Positions 30,960 to 44,365 of a DNA stretch of 64,000 bases are shown piece by piece. Within the stretch, counting starts at the first letter, position 1. Every line of letters starts with the position of its first letter. The stretch is from Ophiura sarsii. Taxonomy: Eukaryota > Echinodermata > Ophiuroidea > Amphilepidida > Ophiuridae. The stretch spans positions 104,467,606 to 104,531,605 of the forward strand of contig CM069441.1 of assembly GCA_035610835.1 (NCBI GenBank). Direction: 5' to 3'. Position numbers and translations under genes: made by a program. A model generated the notes under the pieces. It searched no databases and was not told the origin of the DNA. It saw only the letters and a list, made by a program, of their open reading frames with translations.

Positions 30960-33200
30960 AGTTGATTTAGTTCACGACACTGAGCTTACACACTATATCG
31001 CAACCATTAATAGCCACGCATTGTTTTCGATCGATAAAACTCCAATCAAATTGGTATGATATATGGAATATAACCTGTCGTAGATGTCTCGTATTCAATC
31101 CCATAACTACTCCAGTCATTGTCATAAATTTACTGAAGGGTTTTCTAAATCTTTAACTTAATGACTGTGGTATTCACCATCCATTTACTAGATTCTAGAA
31201 ATTTCAAATTGAAAATATGAACGAGATGAGTCATTTTTAGAACCTAGAGCGAACCTTGGCCTTGACCATTTAATTCAACATTGCCGTCTACGCCAGTAGC
31301 CTCGAATTGTAAGCTCGTAATTATGGTGCCCACGTATCCAAACAGCCCCTCTGGTCCAGTGGGTATTTTTTCGCCGCAATAGCAAAAGGGACCTGGTTTG
31401 TGACTGTATTGTCTTTGTTAATTTCATCCAGGCCAGTTTGTCCGAGTCTTTATATTATTTGTTCATTTCGCTTATTCGGCTCGATTCCTCTACACGATCC
31501 TTGCGAGGATTTAATAAAATGTCACTTAAATCATAGGTTCTGTTAGAATCATGATTATAACCAACATATATATGCAGAGATGGAAATATTCATACAACTT
31601 TCGACCTTAGGTTACCTAACTTCAGGTTACCTAACCTCAGGGCGAATTCATTTTTGACTTAGCATTTTTTCACAAAGTGTGTAACCTTGGGTTACTATAC
31701 TGTGATTTATTAAGGCACATAATTTACCACGTTTAAATCAAAATCAACCTCAGGTTTTCACAGTTAATATCTTATCAACCTAAGGTTATCAAATTGGATT
31801 TATATTCAACCTGAGGTTGTTGAATTTTTTCTCAACCTCAGGTTTATTTTTGCAGTATTCTATTTCAATATCATTCTCCCTAGATCTTTGGCCTTTTTTG
31901 ACAGACCTTTACTCTGATTGTATTGAATACATATTTTTGATTTTCGCCGTGTCTGATTTTTGTATTACATTGGGTCACTACAAAATGTGTTATACGCTGT
32001 AAATTACCATGCTTTAATCAAAATCAACCTGATGTTTTCACATTGAATATCTTGATAACCTGAGGTTGTTTGATTTCTTTTCAACCTAAGGTTGTTTTGT
32101 TGAAAATGTTCTTAACCTCAGGTTACCTCTTTCGGTTAGGTATGATGAATATTGCTGTTGTACATGACGAATTGAGAGAAGCTACAAAAAATGTTTAAGT
32201 CCAAAGTGAATACAACCTGAGGTCGAAAAAATGTATGAGAATTTCCATCTCTGCATATAGCAATATATATAATATTTACATGTATTGCGGTCGCTTGAGA
32301 CTCTCAACAAAATATGTGTTCACATTAGCACTCATAATTTACTAGCTGAGCTAGTCAGAACCTAAAGTCAACATAAACCATGCCCATCAGCAACAGGACC
32401 GTCTATGCTAGTAGCCTCGAAGAAGTTTACTTAAAATCTGAAACGAATTTTTAGAGAAAAAAAGCTGGACCATTAAAATCAGATTGCCACGATATGTTAC
32501 CAACTCCAACAAACCTCACAATAATTTATTATCTAAAGAGAGGGGTAACAAATTATTAAAAAAAACCACATCCTGTAGTTTTTCCTACAAATTTAAAATA
32601 AGAGTAATACTCATGGCAAATGTAATGACACTGAAACATTATGGTAATGTTGTGATATAGGTGCCAGAGAGTTGGCAAAAGGGATCTTAAGATTAAAAAT
32701 CAAGGCACTTGGAGCTTAGGAAGACCAAAGCCATGGGCTAGTGAATACCGAATCATGAATTGAATTTTTGATTTCCACGAGGAAAACATTTACGAGCTGC
32801 TTGTACAGCGTAGCATAAACCATCATGGCGACGCTCATATTCATTGGCTTCCAGAGTGACAAAACACTTCAAAAGTTCCCAATTTAAAATGAAATGTAAA
32901 TGTGCATATCACCGTATATTAAGTTTCTCCCAGGTTATTTGTCAAGCCGCCCACGTTCGCGTTTATTCCCGTAGATTTCTCAAACTTATACGAAGTTTTT
33001 GTTCAAGATATTAGGAACTGCAAAACTCATCGTAACCATAATAGCCAGGTATTGTTGTCGATTATTGTTGACTCCAATAGCGACGTATATTGAATATTTC
33101 ATGTTGAAGATGTCTCGGATTGAATCACACGAATAAGCCAATCATTGTCACAAAATTGCCGAAGGGCTTTTTAAATCAAACCCTAGAACCTACGTATTCA
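30960..33200. repeat. Diverged direct repeat pair flanking a MITE
   Basis: Segments at about 30980-31180 and 33005-33190 are similar in the same orientation: ATCGCAACCATTAATAGCCA vs ATCGTAACCATAATAGCCAG, GTAGATGTCTC vs GAAGATGTCTC, and CATTGTCATAAATTTACTGA vs CATTGTCACAAAATTGCCGA. A shared GTCTAYGCYAGTAGCCTCGA lies near 31282 and 32400. Probably an old dispersed or tandem repeat. Confidence 0.5.
31571..32258. mobile_element. MITE filled with AACCTNAGGTT palindromes
   Basis: The ends TATGCAGAGATGGAAATATT (31571) and AATTTCCATCTCTGCATA (up to 32256) are inverted repeats, followed by CATACA and TTTCGACCT on both sides. Between them the palindrome AACCTNAGGTT or a one-base variant occurs about eleven times (for example near 31605, 31746, 31780, 31808, 31833, 32057, 32080, 32112 and 32213). 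No ORF of note. Confidence 0.75.
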
Positions 33201-34020
33201 CGTTTCTGAGACTTACAAGTCATAAAAAGCCGTCTGAAAAGCCAACAAATACTAACAACTAACAGGTTCTTGAAAAACGCAATTTACTTAGTCATTAATG
33301 ATTTAAATATTAAAGATACGCCCTGGACTATATTGCAGACCTACTTTCTCATTTCATGATGACTTTTTATCACTTTTCCTAACAATTTCATGTAGAGGAT
33401 GATGTTATCACTTTTGGCGAATATTTTTCTTTAAGAAGTAGGTTACACAAACATTAGAGGTCGCACATTGATACCTGCTCTTCTGCATTAACCCTTACGC
33501 TCATTCATAACTTATGAATATGTGCGTATTACCGCGCTTCCACGCAAATTGATCGTTATATGGAAACGCGAACGCAGAGCGCAGGTTATTGATATATTGC
33601 CAAGACTTTCAAATTGACTTGTGCGCGCATCAATGACTTGGGGACGGGGCGTTTTGTGATCCATTAGATTCATGATCTTAAAAAAATATTTAATTTAATG
33701 TTGTAGGTATTAGTGATTCCTCACCAAAAAACGTCGTCTCTATCACTAGCCCGTGTTACAGAATACCAAGAATGGAATCGTACAATACGATTTAGCTGGG
33801 ATTTTGATTGAATTTCCCATCAATTGACCATAAACATACGGTTGTTGAAGTGATCCGACTTTGATTCATAGATCCATGAAATATGATGAGACATCGGCGT
33901 TGACTTTTACAATGATTAATAAGCTTACCTTACCTTAAAAGAGCTTTAAAATTTATATTCGGTAGATCTGAGACGTAATATTGGTCTCGGGTAGATGAAG
34001 TCACATTTCTGATCATTATA
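33201..34020. other. Gene-free intergenic DNA
   Basis: AT-rich sequence without ORFs, tRNA-like motifs or repeat boundaries that I can define. Confidence 0.4.
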
Positions 34021-34341
34021 TCCAATTGGCAATTCATTTACTTTATAAGGACATGAACCTCTGTCGAAAACAAAGTGATTTCTAAAAAAGTGTACTTTAG
34101 GTCCCAGATACTGGTATACCAGTATCGCTCGATTCTGGAACACAATTTGGTGTTCCAGTATCGACCGATACTGGAACAGTGAAATCGTACCATAATCGAG
34201 CGATACTGGCAACTTTTATGTTCCAGTATTGAACGATACTGGTATACAAGTATCTGGGACCTAAAGTACACTTTCTTCTGAAAACACTTTGTTTCCGACC
34301 GAGGTTGATGTCCTTATAAAGTAAATGAACTGGATATTGGT
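34021..34341. mobile_element. Palindromic MITE with CCAGTATCG motifs, copy 1
   Basis: Arms pair from CATTTACTTTATAAGGACAT (about 34035) to its complement (about 34328), with AAGTGTACTTTAGGTCCCAG at 34089 and CTGGGACCTAAAGTACACTT at 34254 in the inner part. The core repeats CCAGTATCG/CGATACTGG many times, including the 20 bp palindrome CCAGTATCGACCGATACTGG. Overlapping minus-strand ORFs reflect this repeat. Confidence 0.82.
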
Positions 34342-36490
34342 GCAAACAGATCTAAACATAATATTTTCTGCCTAATATACCTTTTTAGCGATTCAGCTTA
34401 TGCTAAATTACAAACCAACATTCCCAATTACGTTTTGGAAATACTGAAAAGAACATAGGACTCAAAATGATTTCGTTTTCAATTTCATTCAATGATTAAA
34501 ACAATTTTCTTAACGGACTCATATACTTGAGTTCTATTTTTAAGAATGTACATTATACAAGGCAACCAAAGTGACGTGGCGATTGAATGTGACTCTCAAC
34601 TCTTGTACTAGGAGGTTTGTCCTTGGAAAGCAATTCATTTTATAAAGATGAAAACTGATCTCCATATCCCGTAGCCCGATCCGTCACCATTGTACTTAAC
34701 AACGTCACAAAAGCATATTAACACTCGAAGGATCATCTGCAAATAGTCAACAATACAAGCAATGAACTCTGATTATTGTCCGCGCTTATTTTCATCGTGA
34801 TCCGAGCAGATATGAAATTCAAGAAGCTGGCAATCTGATTCCATGTTTTGATGGTGTGCAACAATTGATCATAAAGCGTGAGGATTTGACAGGAGGCAAA
34901 ATGATTGTCCAAAAAGAGAAACTTGTCTGGAATGGCTGTAGACTGAACTAAGTCTTTACAACCGTATTGTCGCATTGTATGGGGACTTACAAATGATTTT
35001 CAATGTGCATACGTATTGAATTTTCCAAAATGAAAATGGTTTTTACTGTCATGCGTTATATCTTGAAATCTGGAAATAATATTTGTGTGTGTGTGAACTT
35101 AGCAATTGTCAAATATTTCCTCTATCCAAAGAAATTTACTTATTTAATATTACCATACAACACTACTCTGCAATATTGTTTTGATAATTACGTACAACAT
35201 TGAATACGATTTGCATAACACTGATGAGAGACAGGCTTTTAACACAGAACGACGTATCCCCTTAAAGCAATTTCATCCAATGTAATAGTCATTTGTGATA
35301 TTTGCAGGAAAAAAAATGTTCTGCGTCAAAGACACCCTTGCATCACTTTTTATGCATATTGCTCATTCTTTACTTATGAGCCCGTGAGGGACAAACTACA
35401 TTCATCATATCGGAACTACGCAGTGATGCACTATATGTTTCCTTCCTGACATGTACAAAACACTTTCTGGCATTTCCTAACTTCAAAAACTAACACTTGA
35501 TTACTCTTGACTCTTGTTATTCCGGTTTCTCTTGAAAACCGTAAAATTAATTCTTCTGAGTATTTTAAAAAGATCACTAGTTTATTCGATTTATGGCACA
35601 CAGACGATAGAAATGTGTTTCTCAAAAAGTAAAACTGCGCCTTGATAGAATGTTTTTAATGCACTCACGGAGAGTTTAACCGCATTAACATATTGTACAA
35701 ACTGATGTACAATTTTCAAATTATGTTGACACGTTATTAGCTTAGCTCCTAAGAACATCGTTTAATAAAACGTTTAATCATCAAACACCTTTAAAACTCC
35801 CACCTAGCGATATTTTAAACTATTACTGCCCGATCTGCAGCTTCGAGCAAAACTACAGCTATGTGGATATGAAGCTTCATTCATCACGATCAAATCCTCA
35901 CCTACCCGACCCCTCTAGGCTATATGGGTTAGCAACCGTTCCGTTGCAGGCTCAAGTGACAACACTTGTACATTTTGGAGGGCGGATTTTAAACTAAGTT
36001 ATAGGAGGATTTTACGATTCTAAGTACACCTAATACGCCGAATTAATGTTTGAGCTATTAGAGTTATAACTTTATGGGCAGAGTACATTGCATGAAACTA
36101 CTACTTACTACTATATATATATATATAACCTATAAAGTATTATTATATTATATATATTTATTCTAAGTGAAATCACTGCCTATCTGATCCTAGAATCAAT
36201 AGTGATATGTTGACATTTCTTTAAGCATCGGTATCTCTGCAATTTCAAATGACACAGTTTAAATGCAATTAAATATTCAAGTTAATTTTCATTTTAACAA
36301 TATTTTACGTAGGTTCTTTGTGAAAATCAAACCTAAATACAATTCACTGTACTACAAAAGCTAATAAAATAGTACTTTGCCTTGTACACTGGATGAATTT
36401 GCTTGGCCTTGACGATGCATTTACAAAGTCAAAGGCACGTAATATTTCAAATGTAAAATTGTTAGTATTACTATATCAGGTACCCTCTTC
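34342..36490. other. Gene-free intergenic DNA
   Basis: No supported gene or RNA. A short (TA)n run occurs at about 36115-36160. ORFs up to about 80 codons carry no motif. Confidence 0.45.
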
Positions 36491-36601
36491 AAACATGATA
36501 GATTTTGCGATCTTACGTTTCTAAGCTCTTTTCCCGCAATAACCTTAGAATGGCATCATAAGTAAGGGTCTGGTTTGATATTCTGCAATTCAGAAATCGG
36601 A

Positions 36602-36797
36602 AAAAGTGTACTTTAGATCCCAGATTCTGGACTGTACTAGAATTGTCCGATACTGGAACACAATTTGGTGTTCCAGTATCGGTCGATACTGGAAAAATGA
36701 AATTGTACCAAAATCGAGTGATACTGGTAAATTTCTTGTGCCAGTATTGTGCGATTCTTGTATACCAGTTTCTGGGACCTTTTAAAAATACACTTTT
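36602..36797. mobile_element. CCAGTATCG MITE, copy 2
   Basis: Starts AAAGTGTACTTTAGATCCCA and ends TGGGACCTTTTAAAAATACA-CTTTT. The inner ACAATTTGGTGTTCCAGTAT and GATACTGG motifs match copy 1. The outer arm seen in copy 1 is not present here. Confidence 0.75.
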
Positions 36798-36799
36798 CC

Positions 36800-38440
36800 G
36801 CACAAATATTCTTGGCACTGTTTTATTTGCAATTTTGAAGCAATGGCATGTTACATAGGACTTTAATATGCTTAGAATGAAAGTTAACTATGTTTGTAAT
36901 AAAATCACTAAAAGTTAAGTTTGCATTAACAATACAAGACAACAATTTCCTAGAATAATAATCTAGATTCGCTACACCTTTCCTTTTTGATGAGAATATC
37001 TACATCAGAACCAATTAGCCAAAAGACGAGGTCAATACAAATTACCAAACGTCTATAACTCGTTTCTGATGTCACCGAAAGGTTAAATTCATCAAATCGA
37101 GTCATAATTCTGCTGAAGGAAGATGTAGTAATACCCGGAAATACCCGGCAATAATTATCTTATGTTGAGAACGAAAGTCTTATTCTACATTATTATAAGA
37201 GTTATGCTTTCTAATGCTTTAACTTCAGATGTCCCAGTAGGTTTTTAGAATTGCAGGGTCATATGTTGCCTTAGAAAGGTAGTGTATATTAACGAATCAT
37301 TGTTCTGAGCATTCTCAGGTAATGTCCATTGATTTGCCTTTGCTCATATCTAAACAGGATTCCTTTCATGGAGAAAATTACTATTGACTTATTCTGGTCT
37401 GTGCTCAGACTTCAAGGTCACTTGTTAGAACACTTCACGTCCCTACCATGTCTCATACATACTTTAAAATTAAAATATACTTTAAAAACACTTCAAAATA
37501 TGTACTGGGAAACATTCTCTGAACGGCATCATAGCATTTGAAAATTCTTCTTTTCGTAACATCATTTGACCATTGGGCTACGAGCTACTTATTCTAATTT
37601 CGTGATTTTTTTCAATATTGGACACTATCCGCGTACTGTTTTAGTTGATACTATTTGTATTTTCATGAAGGATGACTAAAAGCATTTGGTATTAGGGAAA
37701 CTCCTCAAGGCATACTCATCATATTCCAAATCGCGACGGTCATTTACCGGCAAAATTTCGTGCGGTGAGTTCCTGTCAATTATACCACAAGTATATTTAA
37801 GGTGGCACTGCTCATTTTGAAGAAAAAAAAGTCTTCCTTATTTCAATTTGATTTATAGATATAAGATATAAGTTATTAATCCTTAAAATGGTCATCAGCA
37901 TGATGACTTTGGTATCATAACTCGTTGACATATTGACATGTTGGTACTGCAACATTCAAAATGCGGAAGTCAATTTTATATTTTTGTCGAGGACAACTCT
38001 AGTTGCAACTCCATTATTCCTTCTTGGGTAGCTGATTGCTGCACTGTCATCCGAATGCCTGATGCATGGTTAATCATCGTTTTATAACATGGCCACCTTA
38101 ACGTGCTTAAGGGTTAAAAACACCCCGGTCAGCGAGTAGTAGGTGGGTAGAGTTAACCCTTTTTAGTAAAAAGATACACGTATAAGGATTTTTGGATGTG
38201 GTGCTGACAAAATGTAAGCATACTGATCCCCTTAGGTTATACTTAATCATCTATAATCGGCTTAGATATTTGTTGCAGTTAAAGTGTGATACGACGACCG
38301 TGTTAGAGTAAGAATTAACATTTCCGTTTTCGTTTGAAATATACTGGAAATTCATCAATTTGAATTGAAGCAGTGTATCGGCTAACACTTACTTTGCCAA
38401 TTATTTTGATTGTTCTTAATAAGTCGCACAGATAAATATC
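36800..38440. other. Gene-free intergenic DNA
   Basis: No ORF with a recognisable domain and no clear repeat. Confidence 0.4.
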
Positions 38441-38444
38441 GTCA

Positions 38445-38537
38445 GCCTGCTTCGATAATTGCCTAGCTCATTTGGTCTAGTTTTGAGAAAACAACAAAAA
38501 TAGGAAAAATGAGTTAGGCAGTTATCGAAGCAGGCTA
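38445..38537. repeat. 93 nt hairpin, miRNA-precursor-sized
   Basis: AGCCTGCTTCGATAATTGCC (38445 onward, 30 nt arm) pairs with the arm ending GGCAGTTATCGAAGCAGGCT (38537), with two mismatches and a 33 nt loop. The stem shares CGATAACTGCCTA-type sequence with the inverted ends of the element at 53342-53598, so it is probably a deleted derivative of that MITE. Confidence 0.8.
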
Positions 38538-38539
38538 TA

Positions 38540-39689
38540 TGTTGAATAGCACCATGTATAGTACAGGTGAATTCCAACAGGAGTAGTACCTGTTGGATAG
38601 AATTAGGTTGGGGATACACTTTTAAGTAAAATGTGGCTTGTTATAGGCCTAATACGAGTTAATATGACCCATTTTAAACATTTTACATAATTATTACAAT
38701 TGTGCATTTATCAACAATTTTGATTTGTCAATGACTTTAGATACTATTACCTACACACTAATAGTAGATTCATAAACTCTGGCGCATCGGTATCGATTTT
38801 GGACCTCGTCCATTGGGCGTTAGAACTCATTTTGACCAATGATGAAACAGCGGTACTTTTATAGATGTTATTATCATGATTATTTGCGCTCCTCTCTCTC
38901 TCTCTTCCGGTAAAGTACAGTCCACCATCTGGTGTATTACGTACTCCATAATCAAATGCTATTCATGATAGTGTGGCTTTATGAATAGGGCTGATCATGT
39001 AGCTTTACAATCACGACAACCAAAAACTTAATTCAGCAGCTTCAAATGTGTTATCCCTTTGGAAGCGGTTACCACAATAAAAACAAATCGACCATCATCG
39101 ACCGTATACAGGTTTCGAAAGAAAAATATTATCTATGTCATTTTACCTATTAATAATTTAGTGGATACTTTTTCTTATTTTCCGTTTTTATTATGCACGT
39201 GGAATAAAGAAAACATTAAAATGAAAATAACAGTTCTACGTATTTATTTGCGAGAAAAAACCGGAAAATAATTCAATAATCATTTTTTTATATACCTAGG
39301 TACAAAACCATTTGTCCTAATTAAATGGAAAAACAGTTATACCAACCAAGATACGGATTATAAACGTTATTTTACGTATTTATGGCTATGAGACCACCTG
39401 CATACCTTTATCAATGTATCTGAATAACAATACATTTCTTTATCGAAAATACGCGGGCAATTGACAACAACTGTTTGCAGGCACAGTTATGCCGATAATC
39501 CAGCCGCAAGTTCTCTGTCACTAGGTACATAGTGGTGACTACATCACAGTAGTATATGCACATGAAGACATGGTATTAACCTTGCATATTACGATTAAAT
39601 TCGAGTGCCTCGCCCTCTTTTGCTTCTGTTACCTCTTTACTGAAATGGTAAATCGCTAAAATCGGCCAATGTCTGCGAATCGACTATAG
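38540..39689. other. Gene-free intergenic DNA
   Basis: No supported gene. A short CT microsatellite lies near 38893-38906. Confidence 0.4.
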
Positions 39690-39905
39690 TGGACTTAATA
39701 TATATCTTTCTAACCCTAACTTTTACAAAAGGAAATTAAACAGTCGAAAAAGTGGTACTAGTGGGAATCGAACCATGGACCTCTGCATTGCAAATTATGT
39801 CTCTCAACAACTAGACTAGCGAAGGGTGAACTGACTAGGACATGACTTTAAACCCTTTTAACATTACGGAATAAAGCAATACTACTATTATGATCAGTAC
39901 ACACA
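39690..39905 (-). mobile_element. tRNA-derived SINE, family D copy 2
   Basis: Homologous to 12160-12410. A minus-strand tRNA-like body lies at about 39758-39830, with A box CTAGTCTAGTTGTTGAG and B box CATGGTTCGATTCCC. On the minus strand the anticodon-loop region reads TTTGCAATGCAGAGG, recalling tRNA-Ala, but the arms do not pair fully. CTAACCCTAAC (39713-39723) lies at its left side, as a variant does in copy 1. Confidence 0.7.
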
Positions 39906-40197
39906 CAATTATGAATAGAGCTGCGATACACAGATATGAAACGAATGTGAAAAAGAGACATAGCCAACAAGGGTAGAGACAAGGACGGTGCACAAATTCA
40001 ATTCTGTATACTTACATACCGACAAACAGACACACCGACTGAGCGACCGACACATACACAGAGACAGATCGACGGACCGAAACTCACCCAGACAAAATGA
40101 TCATTGATAGATTTTAATTGCTTATCTAACGATAACGATGTTCGTCATGGTAGCTGTGACTAGTAGCTTCTGTCCTCGCTGCCGTAGCTTTGCTTAA

Positions 40198-40542
40198 AGG
40201 TAGATGTTCCGATTTTCAACTTGAAGTTTTCTATTCGACATGAAAGGTCATCCTCAAAAAAGTCGTATTCCAAAGTTTGAGTTGCATAACTCTAATGGTT
40301 CTTATTTTAGAGGCACAAGATCCCGTGAAATGTGCCCATTGAGTTGTACACAAACTATATTGGTGGTTACCACTTTTCGCGGTAATTCGATGTTATTTCA
40401 CCAATTTCTTCGTAATCATACTGATTTGGACCGTCAAATTTCAGTATGTTAATCAGAAAAATATGATCTTTCATATGATATGAAAATCTCCATATGTTTG
40501 AGAAAAATCTGTGTTATGAAAATGTGATCGGGTCATCTACCT
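40198..40542. mobile_element. TTAA-flanked MITE (AGGTAGATG ends)
   Basis: TTAA at 40194-40197 and 40543-40546. The ends AGGTAGATGTTCCGAT and GATCGGGTCATCTACCT are imperfect inverted repeats. It is 345 bp long. The 70-codon ORF inside has no motif. A related left end, TTAAGGTGGATGTTCCGATC, begins at 62252. Confidence 0.72.
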
Positions 40543-41104
40543 TTAAATACTTGTACACCTTAGGCCCAAGATAAATTTGATTCAATATTGAACTTCTTTA
40601 CTTTCGATACTGTTATACTACTGGACGTAATTTAGTTAACACCTTGTTTCTGCGCGGGAAATTTGATTAAATCATTTCAATATTGCAATTTCACTTACAA
40701 TTGAATGTGACATATACTAAGGCTTCAAACTAATTTTGTAGAAACAGACGATATTTGTTATCGATTGTTATGTCTAATGATAGGACATTTTGGACTAATA
40801 TAAATTAGCAGTGCTTGAATAGATATCGATTTGTGAGTGTCAGTACTTACATCATCATTTTAAGGGCAGTCAGTGCAACCTGCATGGGATGATAAGCACG
40901 AAATTTTCTGATCATTGATATTCTTTCTACAATACCGAAAACCCTTGATACCAATTAAATAAGGATATGGATATTTGAAACTAATATTTTAAACGTAATT
41001 CGTATACCGTATTTAACTGCACTCTACTCATCATTTCATTCAATTTCATCTGGTATAAATTGACTTAAGCACTACTTTTTACGATCAGATTAATGTTAAT
41101 ATTG

Positions 41105-44100
41105 AAATTCAATTATAATTAGAAACTCCACATTTGTGACCATCCACCACAAATGGGATGTTAAGTCGGCGAAAACAATTTTTTGAGATATTTAACAATC
41201 AAATTCTCCTGAAATTCAGCTTTAAAATGATATATTGCCTGTCCATATTGTCTGTCATATAGGTAGAATTAAATCAATAAACCCATTGAAAATTCCTTTG
41301 TTTCCTACTATTTATTGAGATGTTTATTCTGCCATATCTCAGAACATGCTCTGCCAACTGTACGGCCCCTCTGTGCTGCATGGTCATATTTGTGTTGACT
41401 GTACTGTGACACACGTTTTGGTATACAATTTGGTAAATTCTGCTGGAATTTCCACCGATCGCACAGGCAACTATTTTCAAGTTACACAAACCACCTGATG
41501 ATCAGAATAGAGACCTTAATTCACTCAAGGGTTCTGTAAACTGCCATCGTCTACTAGATAAGAGCAGTTTCCACGGTTATTAGAAAACACAGCTGCCCGC
41601 TCGTTCACTTGTAATCTTCTTCTGGGCTAGTTTATGTTTTAGACATGGTTTAGTTCGTCGGCATGGTTTTAAGTTCGTCGGCAAGGCATGGTAAATGTTC
41701 CTCTGGATACGATACGATTAGGTATCGCAGGTTGTATAACCGAAAAGTACAAAGAGGGTCACGTGACTAGATGCTCGATTGTTTACGCAATTTTAGTAAT
41801 CGGAGTGTTCTAGTTTTGCCTTATTTTGCATGCATCTGTCTAAAGTACTTCATCTCGGAATTGAAATGTGAGAAATTAAATGAAGTCTCTTGCTTGGAAG
41901 GGAGGAAATTCCGAGTTTCTCTGCGATTTGCATTAATTATCCTGTTATGTAGACTGAAAGGTTTATGACTTTTTACCAATATGATATTTCTATCGAAACG
42001 GAATGTCTTTTACCATTATTCGTATTTATCAAAGTATCGAATATCTTAGTAGCCTACGTGTTAAATTTATTGTTTTACAAAATATATAGAAAACGACACA
42101 TATAGTTATAATAAGTTAACTACGAGGGTCATTCAATAAGTTCTACCTCCTACCTCATAACTTCACTGTTATATAAGCCAGTCGTATGAAATATTCCACT
42201 ATTGTTGCTTTGAATTTCAGCTACAGATTTATAGTAAATTGATTTGAGTACTGGTTTTACTTTTCTGGAGATGCAGTTAAAACCAAACATCCATTTAGCG
42301 CGACAGAAACGGATACAAAACAGCATTATATCTCTTAAGTGCTATTTGTTTGGCTAATTCTAAGAGACAAAACGTAGATATCGGTCAATTAAAACCAAGT
42401 CTCTCTAAGAGACAATTGTCTACCATTGACTACCTGATTAACTAATCTAAAGGTTTCATATAAGATAAACTCATAAAGTGACTATGATATTAAGATTTAA
42501 CACTCGAGGAATCACTGTGGCTTGACTTGCTACAACGAAAATGTGACTGAAAGGTAGTATTCATTCCGGTTTGCTAAAGACGTAGCAATACATTCGAGTT
42601 GATATTATACTATTTGCAAGAATACAAAGGTTTATATTGCCTGATTTATACATGAAAATACAGTATTATATTCAGAAATCATCCATTGTTTTCTATTTTT
42701 AGTATTTTAATTGGGCTGTTATATCTTATCATACAATACGGAGAGAAAACGAAAAAAAACCAGGTATTTATATTTAGGCTAATTGTCCGTGTACGTTGTC
42801 CAAAATCTCTCTCTGGCTTGATAGTATCATAATAAAAGTGAAACAGATATCATATATAATTTACTATAGATGTCAGTGTAGCTATGATTCAGAGCTATAA
42901 TCCTGACAAATGTCATGAGGCTGACATTAATAATAGCGATGTTATGAGTGAGGAGGTAGAACTTATTGAATGACCCTCGTAGGATATAATTTACGCTTAA
43001 ATTCATTCCATTCTATTTCTTTATATATTTGATATTGCTATTAGAGATATTTATTAATTTGCAGGAGGGGGTATTCAGAAATGAAGTTGATACGAGGATG
43101 TCTCAACTCTCAAAAACCTTAAAAAGCTGTTTCTCTTCAACATACATTTTGCCAACAGTTTCAGTTACAAATGGAGCCATCGTATAACGTAATGGGTTTG
43201 GGTACTTTCTTTTTGGAAATTAGGAATTTTCATTAGATTAACTTCTCATTTTCAAGGCACTTGCTCAAATCAATTTTGCGTTATCTGAAGCATATTTTCA
43301 GCACCACACAGGATTTAGCCATGAATGAGGAATTAATGTCAGGCTGAATGTTCCCAGAGCATCTCAACATCCCTGTCAATGTTTGACCGTTTTATAGATA
43401 TCGATTAATTTTCTTCTTTTTTGTGCCAAAACGGATCCGAAATACTACACTTCCATTTCAACGAACCTATTAAAGTGCGCTTCATATTTGATTTGTAATT
43501 CTCTATCCCGTGGGATAACCGACGACAGAACCAAATTGGAAATAGGTACTGAAGATGGTTATTAAAGTAAGAATTTGTGGGTATGTTCCAAATTCCCGTA
43601 ACAAGTCATATTCCCCAAATAATATTGCTGTTTCAAGCTCAATCTAAGGCGGTCAATGATGTAACTTCATCAACATAGTAGGTGGTAATTATAAAGGCAG
43701 AAATGACAGTAATCTGTGTGTACGGGTCTCATAGTTTCTAACCCTCTTTACTTTCCAAATCAAATTTCTTTCATTATGAGAATACAATATATCTTGGTTC
43801 TCCTTTTAGTACCACTCAATTAATAGTAGGGGTACATGCTGTAATTAAATACTACTTAATTATATAATTACTCATATAAATTCAATACTGTTGTATTACA
43901 ACACGTGATAGAATTAGGGCAAAATAAAGATGATAGAGATATAAGAGGCTTATTAGTGGAACCACGTGAGGGACATTGAAGCAAAATGGCGCTTTTAAAA
44001 CAATTGGCTATTTTGTAGTCACTGTGTATAGTGTTTGCTAAAGGACTAAAACGTTTCGCTATAGCTAAGAATGCCATCACGGCAGCCACTCCATATATGT

Positions 44101-44365
44101 GACCATGCAGCACAAAGGGGCCATAAAGTTGGCAGAGCATGTCCTGAGATATGGCCGAATAAATATCTCAATAAATAGTAGGAAACAAAGGAATTGTCAA
44201 TGGATTTATTGATTTTATTCTACCTATATGACAAGCAATATGGACATGCAATATATTATTTTAAAGCTGATTTTCAGGAGAATTTGATTGTTAAATAAAT
44301 CAAAAACTGTTTTCGCCGACTTTACCTAGCATTTGTGGTGGATGGTTACATATTATGGGATAAAA
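41105..44365. repeat. Pair of 280 bp inverted repeats around 2.7 kb
   Basis: The left arm at about 41135-41420 contains CCATCCACCACAAATG, AAGTCGGCGAAAACA and CATATCTCAGAACATGCTCT. It is mirrored at about 44090-44350 (AGAGCATGTCCTGAGATATG, GTTTTCGCCGACTTTACCTA, CATTTGTGGTGGATGG). Identity is around 80% by eye. They may be the ends of one large element or two copies in opposite orientation. A mariner-like MITE lies between them. Confidence 0.7.
42123..42979. mobile_element. Mariner-like non-autonomous element
   Basis: The ends CGAGGGTCATTCAATAAGTT and AACTTATTGAATGACCCTCG are perfect inverted repeats that continue into CTACCTCCT.../...AGGAGGTAG and CATAAC/GTTATG. TA flanks both sides (42121-42122 and 42980-42981). 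The terminal sequence resembles mariner transposons. Only 857 bp are present and no transposase frame can be seen. Confidence 0.88.
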
